Source of the DNA: Siniperca chuatsi | Lineage: Eukaryota > Chordata > Actinopteri > Centrarchiformes > Sinipercidae | Reading direction: 5' to 3' | DNA: 64,000 nt | Assembly (NCBI RefSeq): GCF_020085105.1 | Contig: NC_058043.1 | Coordinates: 7,197,667 to 7,261,666, forward strand | Shown: positions 11,401 through 24,018 of the stretch, piece after piece | How positions within the stretch are numbered: the stretch's first letter is position 1 | Layout: every line of letters begins with the position of its first letter | Program-made: the position numbers and the translations under genes | Notes under the pieces: generated by a model | Told to the model about the DNA's origin: nothing | The model's input: only the letters and a program-made list of their open reading frames with translations | Databases searched by the model: none

Positions 11401-13060
11401 TTTTCTCAGCTCGAGGAAAGTTTTACAAATATAAAACCGCCATGGATCAAAAATTCATAATAGAAAGAGTCATAATTGACCTTGTTTCCAATTTGAGGTG
11501 TCCTGTCAACAGTTTTATAGACGTCTCTCTTATAATGGTGGTCTATGGGGAAAATGCTTTTTGGGCCACTGGGCAAAATTGGAAACAAGGCTGAGTGGAG
11601 GCACCGTATCCAGGTCCTCTCATGGTTTATCTGCTCTAACATAAGATGCTAACATTAGCATGCCCGGCTTACTAGCTTACCACTGACCTACAGTGGTAAC
11701 CTAGTGATACGTCCAAAGCCGGGAGTTATTAGCTAAGTAGCCTACCTTTACAGATCAGGCTAATGTTAGCTGCGCTATCCTGCTCTTTATTTGGTTTTGG
11801 GAACTTTACACTCCAGCAACTCAAACCAAACTTGTTACACAAGATAGCGTTATGTGCTCAAACCTTTTCTGATACTATATTTTTCCTCATAATACTGTAG
11901 AGCTAAATTAGTCCTGTAATACAATAACATAGCTGCTATTTCCATTTCTTCCTAATGGATCATCGACTGCTGAGGGTGTTGACTTTTTACCTGGGACCTG
12001 TTAGCTAGCCTCAGTGTTTTAGCATGATATTATGTATGTAGGGAACATTTTTGGATACATATCACACTTAATGACAACTCTTCCTAACTGCTAATGTTTT
12101 CTCACTCTGCTCCTTTTTATTTTCATTTATTTTATCTCCCTATGTAACGCTTCAACAAGTGAATGCCTCATGTATGGGGAAAAAAACCTTGAATTTAAAA
12201 TAAAAGTTATTTGTGGCTGTTTTAAATCAGGTGCAGGGTCAAAGGCGTGGCCAGAGGTGGCAAAGCTGATCCTTCAGCCTTCCGGCCCTCTTTTCTGGAG
12301 CTCGTTGGTTAAATACTCCACCTGTTTCCACAGAAACTTGTTTTCTTTTGTCTAGCCTGGTGGAGAGCTCATTCACCTCCCATTCCTCCCAGCAGGCAAT
12401 GCGTTACCTTGGAGGTGAGCGCTCAGCACCTCTACCTGGGTACCTACCTTGTTTTCTTATCTCGCAGTCACTCAGCTTCCTGGCCCGCTCATTAGAGTCC
12501 AGGGCTGATGGATTAATTAAGTCATATTCCTGTCTCACTGTCTGTGATGGATGAACAGTTGTGTCTTTGTGTAACCTCTAGAAAGTTCTGAAATGAACTG
12601 ATTCTGCCTTTGAACAGACACTTCAGTATGTAAGTACTCGCTGATGTGATAATAAACAGAGAATGAATTGTGAGTTCCCCGGTTCCTGTTGTTTCCGTAC
12701 ACACAAGCTCACATGGACCTTTGTTTCAGCCTCCCTCAGTTTCAGTTTTATCATTCACCACTTCGACCCCCCCAGACTTATTAAAGACTCTATCTGTAAT
12801 ACAAATGTAAACACTGTTCCTACACAAAACAGGTCCATATCTGAGAGAATGAATGGTGATTAAAGTAATGCAGTATTTCTCCTGCGGAGAGCAGAAATAT
12901 GCATGCACTGAGGAGTCCAAGCTGCCAAAAATCAGAGAAGAAGAAGTTTGTCTGCCTGCCTGGGAGATCAAACTCAGGGCACAAAGTTCCCTCTCACAAC
13001 AGCTACGCGAGATTTCCGTGATGGCTAACGTTAACTAGCTTGCTGTGACAACCACAGTGA
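8450..13060. other. Intergenic region between pth4 and cept1
   Basis: No gene is supported over this 4.6 kb. Parts look repeat-derived: 9810-9960 resembles the pth4-intron repeat, and 11225-11640 is a GC-rich then AT-rich block ('gatgacgtcacagattttaaaatcgc', 'gggccactgggcaaaattgg') that I believe recurs in other perciform genomes. A strong AATAAA with GT-rich downstream sequence lies at 10977. Confidence 0.35.
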
Positions 13061-13223
13061 CACCGGTCGTGGAGATCCACCTACAGCTGTAAACGTCCCT
13101 CCGGTATTCTCAGTCATAAAGAGAAACTAAACTAACCACCCACAGAGGGGTCCTTGTCTGTCGGCTTGAAGCGCCCTCACCGCCCCTCGGACTGTCTGCG
13201 GCTCTCGTCCTTTAATCGGCCAG
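13060..13223 (+). promoter_or_regulatory. cept1: Probable cept1 promoter/5' non-coding exon
   Basis: This is a GC-rich block relative to its surroundings, ending in a good donor (GGCCAG|GTCAGT at 13223/13224). The next acceptor on this strand upstream of the cept1 start codon is at 14161 ('tttttccccctag'), so a non-coding exon here spliced to 14162 is a natural model. The exact start is unknown. Confidence 0.4.
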
Positions 13224-13879
13224 GTCAGTCGGTGTTACATCCGTCAGTTCAGCAGCTCGCTAACTTAGCTGTCTTTGGGTTAGCTAGTCAAGCTAGCCGC
13301 AGTCTTCACGGGAGGTGTCAATAGTATAGTCTGATTTAATCAGTATATTAAATGGGCAGTGATATTTCCAGCAGTGCAAGCATGAAGAGTGATAACAAGC
13401 CGACAGCGAGCGAGTAACTTTAAATTACCAAAGTGACACAAGACTAGCGTAGCTAAGTTACTTGCTGAGCGACCGTTACAACCAGCCCAGCTAATGCTAA
13501 TCTTCAACATCAGCAGAACTGACGTTAACTTAGCTAATAGCAAGTTTGCTAGGCAGCATTAGCAAACCGCTGAAGCGGATTGTTTGCTGTCAGTGGCTCG
13601 TGTGTTGATGACAGCCACAAGAAATAGTTAAGTAACACAGATACGGTTCCATCAAGTGGATCTATCACATTGTCTTTGTGTTAACAGTTAGCTGATTAAA
13701 TGCTGTTAATGTCTTTTCTGCAGATATCTTTGGTATTTCAGTCCGAGTGTAACATGTCAGGTAGTTTGAGAAGTTATTTGCTACCAGTACACTCCTAATG
13801 TAATCAGTCGTACTAACAATAACACGTGACAGTTTCTGACCATTTTGCTCCCCGGGGGCTGACGTCCACTGAGGCGAGT

Positions 13880-14071
13880 GATCTTTGATCATTTTTGATT
13901 ATCGATTAATCGTGTCAGTCCTTTTTTTTTTTAAAAAAGCAAAAAACATCAACCATTCTCTGGTTGCAGCTTCTCCTGTGAGTGATGACTAAATGATTTA
14001 CAAATAAATAAACTGAGAAAATAATCATCAGATTGATTGATGAGGAAAATAATCATTAGTTGCAGCCTTGG
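13880..14071 (-). mobile_element. Reverse copy of the GCTGCAACTAACGATTA-family MITE
   Basis: 'gattatcgattaatcgtgtc' at the left and 'aaaataatcattagttgcagcc' at the right match the termini of the family in reverse. The copy is shortened inside. It lies in the presumed 5'UTR intron of cept1. Confidence 0.5.
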
Positions 14072-14273
14072 TAAAATGCTTCATGGGTTTTGTGACGCTG
14101 TATTCATATATTGTGATATTTTCGCAGGATGTTATTGTGATATTGTTGTTTTTCCCCCTAGGTATTGTCCAGCCTTACCCAGCCCCACTGTGGATCTTTA
14201 GCCCCTCCAGCAGGACAGTGGCAGAGGCAGAGCCAGAGCCATCAGGGACCAGACCAGCAGGCAGCAGGGCTAC

Positions 14274-17200
14274 ATGAGCACGACGGGGCAGCAGCAGGCG
14301 GGGGGGCTGCGTTCTCGCCGAGGCCTTGGCCGGGACAAGGACCCTGGGCAGGGCATGGGCATGGAGGCGGCCTGCTGGCTGGCCCCCGGAGTGCTGCGCA
14401 GGCTGATAGAGCTGCCCTCACCCCCCCTGTCCCGACACCAACTCAAGAGACTGGAGGAGCACAGGTAACACTGATCCCTTAAGTAAAACTTTATCTTATG
14501 TGGGGTTATTTAATATTATGTGATATGTATGGAACTGTACAGTAATGCCCAGAGGTTAAGCAGTCTGATCAGGATGGGTTCAGTGTGCGTTGAGTAGCTG
14601 GCGTCATATGTGGCTATATGAAAGGGGTGTTTGTGACATCATCAAGCTTTGTCAGAGTGGACTTTTCAAACTTGTTGTTCTTGTCGTTTAAATTGTGATT
14701 ATGTTCTACAAATTAAACTCCCGGCCTGTTTTTGTGGTCTACACAGTTTGAAACAAGATATGATTGTATTTTCACAAACTTAACCTGATTCAACTTGAAT
14801 AGAATTAAGTAAATTGATGCAGTTGTTTTATTGTTTCAGTCCTTCAAGAGTCAGTCAGAGCAACTGACCACTTCAGCTCACATTTATTAAGATATTACAT
14901 AATATTACTCAGTGATATTCAAATATGAAATTCAGAAGTGGCATTATATTTATTGATAACAGCAGCACAGTTGTCCAGTTGTGGTCAAAATAAAAAACTG
15001 CTGGTATGTCAAGTCTGACAATGATTTCAACTGTTGATGGCTCTGCTCTGTAGCTGCTTGAGCTAACGTTAACTTCACAGTTCTGAATCTGAGTCCTCAA
15101 TTCAGAGCGTTTAAGGTAATCAGTTTAAAACAATAAGATGTGATTAAAAGTTTAACAGGAGATTCTGACATTTCTGTTTGTTAGCTGTCTGTCATTTACA
15201 CTCAACAACTGCACAGCTACGTGCTACCTGTCTGAAATTGATTTGAGGTGATCACCTAAATTATTTATGTAGAAAAAGATTTGCCACTCTGGTCTTTTTT
15301 GAACAACCTCATGTATTCAAACATTAAAATCATACAGAACGCAATTCTTCTTTAACATCTTTGGCGGAGTGTAAATGTACAGACAGTAACCAGACAACAG
15401 ACAGGCTTTACTTTTTTTTTCCTTATGCAAACTTACAGGATTAACCTTGATTATGAACAGCTGAGGCGACAGTTTTCATTGTAGCTGCAGTTTCATTGTA
15501 GCTGATGAAATCAATGGTTGCCGGCTTGAACTGTCACTTGCTACTGCTTGTTAAGGCACTGTTGATTATGTAAGTTAGAATTCACATTTTCGGTATTAAA
15601 AGCAATTGTTCAGCCCTAATGAAAGTCAACAGCAGTCATATTAATTATCACCCAGCCCTAGATTCCAATATCATCATTATTTCTGGTCCTTCCTGGGGGG
15701 GCAGGTAAATCTCCAGGGTAAAGTCATCATGTCCTCACCTGGTTGTTGTCCGTTCCTGCAGGTACAGCAGTGCTGGACGCTCCCTGCTGGAGCCACTGAT
15801 GCAGCGTTACTGGGAATGGTTGGTGGGACGAGTCCCTTCCTGGATTGCCCCCAACCTCATCACCATCATCGGCCTGGCTACCAACGTCTTCACCACCCTT
15901 GTGCTCATCTATTACTGCCCAACTGCCACTGAACAGGTTAGTCATCATTCTCAAACAACGTTATACTGGACGGTCTTTCATTCACTTATTAACTCCAGCT
16001 GCTTCCAATTTGTTTTTTTTTTATATGTATTAAGCTACTGCAAATGTTTCCTGTTACCAGGAAAGGGTGCCTCCCTTATGAGTTTTGAGTCGCTGAAAGG
16101 ATTTTTAATGTGAAACATCTGCAGGAAGTTTTTATGTAGCTTGACAGTGATTTCAAACTACGGCCAAAGGAGAGGAAATTAGAATTCATTCATGAATAAA
16201 AACAGTATTTTTGTTAAAAAGAGAGTGAAAGCAGCAGAGTAGTGCGTAATATGAAGTAAGAAAACAGGGAGGCCTATATGATCAAATATTGGGGAATTAG
16301 AAATAAAGGCCTGGTTTCAAAACTAAATAATCAAATACAAAATGGGGTTTGGAGATTTGCTTAAAGTAAAAAATAGTTGGCTGCTTCACTCCAAATAAAA
16401 TCTTTTGGAACAGCTCACCTGTGCGTAATGCAAGATCAGTGAATGAACGTATCCAGCTGTGTGTAAAATACGCAGGATTTTGGAGAGGTCTGAGTGTGAT
16501 CCTCTTTCATCAAGTTGGTCTGAGCAAGCGGATATGCAAGTGAAGCCTCCACAGGCTGCATGTATCACAGTGTTGCTGTTTATTGACAGTATTTATCAAT
16601 AGCTATTTCCCCCCAGCCGTCGTGGGCCCTGAGCTTTTGTCTATACTGCCCAGCATCCGGCTCTGGGCATATTTGATTACAGGGGAGGTCACTGGTCTTA
16701 TTTTAATGGTGCAGTTCTGTGTAACAGACCTCCAACACAACAACGACAAGGGACCCCTGATTTGTCATAGCGGGTCTGTGGTAGAAAATAACTGAAATGT
16801 ATATGTAAAATTGCCGAATCACTGTTAAATAATCTGTTAAATAACTCAAACGGGGCATTGCAACCTTTTTAACGTGAGAGAAGATTGAGTCCACATGGCA
16901 CCCTGGGGGGTATATCTAGGCTATTGACGGGGGGGGGGTTATCAAGCAGACCCTATGCAGCCTGGGATGTGTGTCTTTAATACTACATTCATTTAAAGGT
17001 TCAGTGTGTAGGATTTAGTGGCATCTAGTGGAGAAATTGCAGTTTGCAACCATTTAAACACCGCTCACCTCACCCTCCCCTTCCAAGCATGTAGGAGAAA
17101 CTACGGTGGCCGCAAAACTTGTGAAAAACATAAATGGCCCTATCTAGAGCTGGTGTGTGGTTTGTCTGTTCTGGGCTACTGTAGAAACATGGCAGTCCAA

Positions 17201-20200
17201 CATGGAAGGGGACCCTCTGTAGAGAAAAAGAGCTCATTCTAAGGTAACGAAAAACACAACGATTCTTATTTTCAGGTGATTATACACTAATGAAAACATA
17301 CTTATAAATATTATATTCAATTTCTGCCAATACCTCCTCCTAAATGTTACATACTGGACCTTTTAAGTTCAACGGAGACTGACCAGAGAGTGTTTCTTTA
17401 TGCATCTATTGATGTCACCTGATCTGAAGCAGCTGGCTCTGAAACTGGAGTTTATTCGCTTTAGCTGTATGTTTGCAGGCTTTGCGGTAGAGTGACTCCA
17501 GCTCCATATGAATGTGTGTTGTTTCAGGCTCCTCTCTGGGCATACCTGCTGTGTGCTGTGGGTCTGTTTATCTACCAGTCATTGGACGCCATCGACGGGA
17601 AGCAGGCCAGGCGCACCAATAGCAGCTCTCCGCTGGGCGAGCTGTTTGACCACGGTTGTGACTCCCTCTCCACCGGTCAGTGTTTCCTGTTTGATGTCGT
17701 TCCACTGTGTCTCAGTGAGTCTGAAGCCCTCTTTAACACTGCCTGTGTTCATGCGTTTGTGTCGACAGTGTTTGTGGTGTTGGGAACCAGTATAGCAGTG
17801 CAGATGGGTACCAACCCGGACTGGATGTTCTTCTGCTGCTTCGCCGGGATGTTTATGTTCTACTGTGCCCACTGGCAAACATATGTGTCGGGAACGCTGC
17901 GCTTTGGCATGTGAGTCGACAAAAGCTGCCTGGCTTCGTGTTTTTTTGTTTTAGTTTTAGTTTTGTTTTTTAAAGCAAGAAAGATTATTTCCAACCATTT
18001 GGCTGTTAAGTACGCTCATCAATTACGTTACAATTCAGTCCTTATCAGGTCTGAGTGTTATTTGCTGCCACCAATATGATACCTGAGTTTCAGTACTGAT
18101 ACCTAAAACGTGTTTTCCTACTTTTTTCCCGCATTTATCAACAAAAAAATCCAAATACATATCAAATAGATCAGTATTTAATGTTATCTAAAGACAAAAA
18201 CCAGTAGAATAAATGTGTCTAAATATAATGAGCAGAGTGGTGATCAGGAAATATCTGAAAAAAAAGTAAAAAGACTTCCAACACAGTTCAGTCTTTACGC
18301 ATGGATGCCTGAGTTCTTACAGTCAGCACTGTCACCTTTATGTCCACCGGACGCAGTTCAACGGCATCACAGCTGCCAAGCGTTAACAGCTCGGTGCCTC
18401 TCAGCGTTTTGGTGTTTTCTTGGTTTGTCTTAGTTTTCGGTGCTGTGGTTCTATATTATTAAGAAGAAGACTACCTAAAGCAGTATTATTATATGCACTA
18501 ATTCATTCACTCAAGTATATTGGCAAAGTCAGTGACACCTGTAAGTTTGGCAAAGCCAACTAAAAGCATGAATGATAGTGGAGTGCTGACAAAAGGACAT
18601 TGAAACATTGAGTTAAGTTAAATGAGTTAAGTTTATCCAATTTTAAAAACACATTTTGTTCACTTTATTTATTAAAAAGTGGATCAGCTAGTTATACTTT
18701 AATGTTTTCATTAGATTATAGTGGTTACATGTGCTGGTGAGCTGGCGTAAACGTGGATGTATTCTGTGTGTAGATTTGACATAACAGAGGTGCAGATCTG
18801 TCTAGCAGGATTACAGATGCTCACAGCCACTGTGGGTCCCTGCCTGTGGAACATGATGGTAAACCTCCTGGCTGTTGCTGCATGGCTCACTGCTGCCTCC
18901 TTCCACAACGACAGCTGACCTCCTTGGAGTCACATGGAGAATTTAAATCCACAGTCTGTTCTGCTTAAAGGTGCAGTCAGTGAAATACAGCTCTTTCAGC
19001 TGAAGGAAACTGAATGATTTCTGCTAAAACTCCCAATGTTTTTTTTTGCAAATTCTAAATTGGGATTTGACTTTACTTGACATTACTAAAGTAGACTCTG
19101 ACAAATGTTCATGTCACGGAGTAGAGACTGACACAGGTGACTTCAGCCAGCAGGAAACTCTAAAGTAGGAGTACTAAAAGTTTCATCTTTGCATTTAATT
19201 CCAAACACCACCAAGACGACGATGAGACACCTGCTGAATGTTAGTGAATAACATACTATGTTACATCACCTAGCCAGGTCACCCACCTGTCAAGACAGGA
19301 TGATTTGCTGCTTTTCTCTTTTATATCATCATAAAGTGAATATATTTGGGTTTTGAACTGTTGGTCAGTCAAAGCAAGCAGTTTCTCCTTTGCTCTGGAA
19401 AACTTGGACAGCCTTCACTAATTTCTGATGTTTCATAGATTAAACTATCACTTTAAATAAAAATAATAATCAAGATTCATTGATAATGAAAATATTTGTG
19501 TATTTCTTTATGCCTGATCAGAAAGGTTTAAGGAAACAGTCAACATTTTGGAAAATACACTTATTCTGTCTCTTTCTGAGAGTGAGGTGTGCAGATGACA
19601 GTCAATCTCATGTCTGTGTGTTCAGTACAGATGTGGTTAGCCTAGCTTAGCATAAAGACTGGAATCAGGGGGGAGCAGCTAGCCTGGTTCAAAACAACAC
19701 CTACCAACACCTCGAAAGTTAGGTTATTAACACATTGTATCTTGTTTGTTTAATCCGCACACAAACAGAAATGTAAAAACGTCTCCTCTGGTTGCCTGGA
19801 GACCTAATAGTGATGATGAGACTCTAAAATATATCAGCAGTCATTGAGGGCACAGAGACAGAGTCCTTTTTGTTAAAAGAGCCAGTGGAATATTACTGAT
19901 TGCATCTTTAATGCCGCATATTTCCGTTTGAATCTTTAACCAAATTAAACTTGTGTAGTGCAGAAGAACACAACAGCGTCTCATCAGCTCCATGTCCAGC
20001 ACTGTGTTGTGGAAGAAGGCTGTAGGACAACGGTGTGCTGGTAGACGTCACTAATCCTCACTGTAAACTCTCTGCTTTCTCCTCCCACTCAGCATTGATG
20101 TGACTGAGGTGCAAATCTTCATAATAATCATGTATTTGCTGGCCGCCGTGGGAGGATCTGCTTTTTGGCAGTCACTGGTAATTGTGATGGTTCTAATTCC

Positions 20201-23200
20201 TACAGATTGAGAGTAATGAGACTGATGATGTCATAATTATGTAATGATGTTTATGTTGTTACTTAAAATGCTGCTCTAACATTCTTGTTGTTGTTGTTTT
20301 TACTATAATTGTTATCAGAAATACAAAGAATGTCACTCTGAACGCTTTTACCATTCTCTAACATTACTCATGATGCTTTCATTGTGGCTGTAAAGGTGAA
20401 TGCACTTACAAATTACAAAAATAGCTGGAAAATTATAGTATGATCAACAAACCTTTTGATGTAAATGTCTGTGTTGTATTATCATTCCTTAATTTTAGTG
20501 TTTTAATGTCTTGATTTGTAGATTCCGATCCTAAATATCCAGATGAAAATGGTTCCTGCCATCTGCACTTTTTTAGGAGCCATCTTCTCCTGCACCAATT
20601 ACTTTAGAGTTATTTTTACAGGAGGTGTGGGCAAAAACGGATCCACAATAGCAGTAAGTCTGGAAACTTCAGCACTTCCCCTGATAAGTTGTCCTGTCTC
20701 CTATTGTTTCATCACAGATAAATCAGTGTAGAAATGCCTCCAAGCAACATTGATGTGCGCGCATGCAGCGGGTAGAAAACAAATGACCAAGAGCTTATGG
20801 GGAGAGGAGTTGTTGTTTTTGTGCCATAACCTGCACGAATCACAAAAATAATGGGTGGGAAATATTCGATATCCCAAGAGGGAAACCTCCCTGTTAGCTC
20901 AGAGTGCATAATTAGGTATTAGCATCTAGTGATCATGGTGGATAGTTTAGCATAGAAACTGGTGAAGAAGAAAAGACAGCTCGCATTGTTACTGTGTGTT
21001 TATGGCTGTTTAATGAATATATTCTTATATGTAGACGCAATACCACTCTATCGTTTTGATATTAAGAAAATAGAGTGGACAGCTATACAGCAATCATTCA
21101 AATATTATCTTAAATGTTATGGTACTTTTGAATGTAATTCAATGGGTCCATTTGACCCCCTCCCAGGCAGTCCAGGATCAAACACTTAACTGTATAAACA
21201 TAATGTGCCAGTACCAGCTCTACTGTATGTTTCTACTGACATTACCATCTGTGTCTTTGTTGTGTTTTGTGTCTCTGTCCTCAGGGAACCAGCGTCCTCT
21301 CTCCAGTCTTACATATTGGTTCAGTTATAATTTTGGCGATGATGATATACAAAAAGTCTGCTGTCCAGCTCTTCGAGAAACATCCGTGTCTTTACATCCT
21401 GGCGTTTGGCTTCGTCTCGGCCAAAATCACCAATAAATTAGTTGTAAGTCAAACCTACTTTTTATAAGTGGGAAGTGAAACATACTGCTGTGGTCACAGG
21501 AATAAGATCTAAAAATGGAAAAACTTTTTATCATCTAATAGTCCATACTAACTAAATTAATATGGTAATGAATATGCTCTGTGTTTCTGTGGTTTCTGCT
21601 TAATCCTGGAAAGGACAGATGTTCTTAATCACGTCAGAAGAGTTTAGTGAAACAGTTCACTGCCAAATTGTTCTCCTAAGTGCTAAGTTAGAGCTAAAAA
21701 TTAAAGCTAAAATTAAAAAGTTAAGTGCATTCTGACATTTTTTGAGTTTTGTCTCTGTGAGTCCGGTGTAGAGATCCAGGACGTGTTTAGTGTAGCTAAG
21801 TACAAATACTGGAAGGAGAGGAAACTGTTAGCTTAGCTCCATCAAAAGAGAAGAAATCCCCTTCCAACAAATCCAAAGCTGTCTGATTTATTTAGCTTTA
21901 CCAGGTTAAAATTCTTCAAATTTGGCAAAAACGTGTGAACTTGATACCAACAGGGTGTAAACTGTGATTAGGCAAATAGAGGCCACACCAAATATACCAA
22001 ATATTGAGCAATTTTAACATTTGCTAAACTAATCTAACCAAATGAAACAACAGTTCTTGGTAGAGGACTTAGACTATTGTTCATATCATACACGATATGT
22101 GACCGTTGACAAAGTTAGCGACTACCTGGTGGAGAAAGTGGAACATTTGGCAAAAGACAATAATGAGACTTTTTGCTTGTTTTCTCTAATTTAACCTGGT
22201 ACCTTTTCAACTGGTTTGCATCTTTATTTTCAGTTTGCAGTTGACCATGTTTTTCCCACATTAGTGATCATGACTTTGAGTTGAGTTAACTTTATTGCCA
22301 TCGCAACAAAAGTTGTTGGGAACTGAGTTCACAGTGCAAACAGGACAACATTCAACTTAGCATACTGATAACCGTCATATTAAAAAACATTAAAATACAC
22401 ATGATGCCAAAAATGTAAAAGATGCGTTAAAAACAAAATGTACTTTACAGTGCCATACAGTGGTTTACCATTCAAGAGTCAAACAGCCTTAAGGAATCTT
22501 TTGAACCTCGCAGATTTAAAGCAGAGTTGTCGATAGCTCCTCACACAGAGGGCATTTCCTCACAGAGGGGAGACGCTGGGTGAGAATCATCTCTAATTTT
22601 GTTCAGTACCTTTTGGTGAAGCTGAAATTAACATGAACAAAGAGATGGGAGGGAGCAGCCAGTAATTTTAGATGCAGTCTGAACTGTTTTCTCTAATGCA
22701 TCCGTTTCAGCACTGGTTACCAAATCAAAATGTGACATAGAAAGTTTCCACAACTTATGTGTAAAACTGGAACTTAACTTCCCTTCAAACAGCTTTAAGA
22801 ATTTGTAATTTTCAAATTTCCATAAATTAAAACAGTTGTGTTTGATGCTGACTGTGTGTGGGGTTTTTGTCTTTCCACAGGTAGCACATATGACAAAAAG
22901 TGAGATGCATCTCCACGATTTAGCCTTCCTGGGACCAGGACTACTGTTCCTGGATCAGTATTTCAATAGTTTTATTGACGAGTACCTGGTGCTGTGGATT
23001 GCATTGGTAAGTACACGCATGATGCAAGCTTTAAATAAGTATATTCAGTAGTGGTGTGTGTATATATAGAGTATATATGTAGTCAGTTAGGTCATGTTTA
23101 ATCAGTGATGCTGATATTTACTCAGTCAGTGTTACGTTTTCACAGTGATGGTTATGTGTAGTATGGAAGAAAGAAAATAATATTTTAAAAGTTAGGAATG

Positions 23201-24018
23201 AGAGAAAATTAAAATACTCATGGTATTCAAGGTAAAATTATGAGACACAAAGTCAAAATGATGAGATAGTAAATTACAATTATTAAACTACAAGATGCTA
23301 AGTCAATTATGAGGTAGTGAGTTAGTTTTTTAGACTAGGACATACTAAGTCAAAATAATGGGGCTGAAATACTATAATATATAATTGAAATTGGAGATAC
23401 AAAGTTTGTTATGACATACCAGGTCAAAATAGAGATAGACTAAAACATTAGTCGGTAAATCAAAATTATTACAGATGAAGTCAAAATTATACTTAAAATA
23501 CAAGTCAGAAGTACGAGACTATGAGATACTGAGCATCCAAACCACATTATTTTGACATTGTAAAAATCCAAATCCAAATCCAAATTACGAGATACTAACA
23601 AATACTACTACTATACTAACAATTATGAGACTGACAAAGTTAAAATTATGACATTATAAAATTACTAAATTGTAATTATGACATCAAGTCAAAAGAATGA
23701 TTTTATACATTGAAACCATGAGATAGTAAATCAAAAGAGATAGCACATCAGAACCATAAAATGGTGAACATTTAAACATGCTAAAGTTAAAACATCACTT
23801 CTTTTTCTTTTCCTGTCAGTTATGTGTTTCCACCGTGTGCAGAGCGCCTGTTTTTCTGCTTGAAAAGAGTGATGGTGTTTCTTTCTCTCCTGCAGATCAT
23901 TTCCTTTTTTGACTTGGTGCGTTACTGTGTCAGTGTTTGCAACCAGATTGCCTGCCATCTTCACATTTTTGTTTTCAAAATCAAGCCTTGTTCATTGCTC
24001 AGTTCAGCTCCTCACTGA
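14274..24018 (+). CDS. cept1: Choline/ethanolaminephosphotransferase 1
   Basis: Coding exons: 14274-14464, 15762-15936, 17528-17675, 17769-17910, then either 18774-18858 or 20093-20177, then 20522-20653, 21285-21443, 22881-23006 and 23896-24018. All phases join and either version gives 426 aa (human about 416). The enzyme transfers phosphocholine or phosphoethanolamine from CDP to diacylglycerol, the last Kennedy-pathway step, in ER/nuclear membranes. The CDP-alcohol phosphotransferase motif DGx2ARx8Gx3Dx3D is intact: D145, G146, A149, R150, G159, D163, D167. About ten hydrophobic helices follow the family pattern. From [14 protein letters not shown] to the end it reads closest to human CEPT1 rather than CHPT1 (for example [26 protein letters not shown]). 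The start ATG gives MSTTG, matching the in-register human MSTTG. Whether this is cept1a or cept1b cannot be told. Confidence 0.95.
16996..17362 (-). mobile_element. Harbinger-type MITE, inverse copy, in cept1 intron 2
   Basis: This is the same family as 1127-1495 in reverse. Ends are AAGGTTCAGTGTGTAGG and TACATACTGGACCTT, with TTA at both flanks (16993-16995, 17363-17365). It contains the shared 'cccctccccttccaagcatg' and 'taaggtaacgaaaaacacaa' motifs. It is non-coding. Confidence 0.7.
18774..18858 (+). CDS. cept1: cept1 alternative exon 5a
   Basis: This 85-nt exon (acceptor TGTGTGTAG, donor ATG|GTAAAC) encodes the rest of residue 219 plus 28 residues: FDITEVQ, then a hydrophobic segment with [13 protein letters not shown], ending NMM. 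It has the same length, entry phase and exit phase as 20093-20177 and has no stop. It aligns residue for residue (F/I-D-I/V-TEVQI ... VG..xxW) but has a different membrane segment. Because 85 is not a multiple of three, using both or neither would shift the frame. It is most likely mutually exclusive with 5b. A decayed duplicate is possible but unlikely given the intact signals. Confidence 0.75.
19530..19808. mobile_element. Half copy of a palindromic fold-back MITE
   Basis: The sequence from 'gtcaacattttggaaaatac' through 'agcctagcttagcataaagac' to 'ggttgcctggagac' matches one arm of the fold-back element seen complete at 28223-28800. It sits between the two alternative cept1 exons. Confidence 0.55.
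20093..20177 (+). CDS. cept1: cept1 alternative exon 5b (canonical)
   Basis: The 85-nt exon (acceptor CCCACTCAG, donor CTG|GTAATT) encodes [21 protein letters not shown] then SAFWQSL. This is near identical to the corresponding stretch of human CEPT1 ([21 protein letters not shown]), so it is the conserved, canonical version. It supplies the fifth predicted membrane helix, next to the catalytic helices. Confidence 0.92.
22265..22700 (-). mobile_element. Degenerate non-LTR retrotransposon 3' region
   Basis: 'ttgagttaactttattgccatcgcaacaa' followed by a stretch like 'gagtcaaacagccttaagg...tttgaacc' and 'cacagaggggagacgctggg' resembles, in reverse, the 3' end of common fish LINEs. It is heavily decayed and lies in cept1 intron 7. 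Confidence 0.35.
23190..23760 (+). repeat. cept1: Degenerate AT-rich minisatellite in cept1 intron 8
   Basis: Many imperfect ~20-22-base units of the form 'aaaattatgagatactaagtc' follow each other for about 550 bases, with heavy divergence between units. It resembles the interior of the element at 26275-27482. Confidence 0.55.

Noticed and set aside
18774-18858. Exon 5a as a mere dead duplicate
   Set aside because: Both splice sites, length, phase and the TEVQ motif are kept with no stop, which is unlikely for a decaying copy; kept as a probable alternative exon.
20944-21189. Possible THAP-domain remnant in the cept1 intron before exon 7
   Set aside because: CVYGC followed later by YRF...W.AI faintly resembles a THAP zinc finger of a P-element-like transposon, but the spacing is loose and there is no further transposase sequence.
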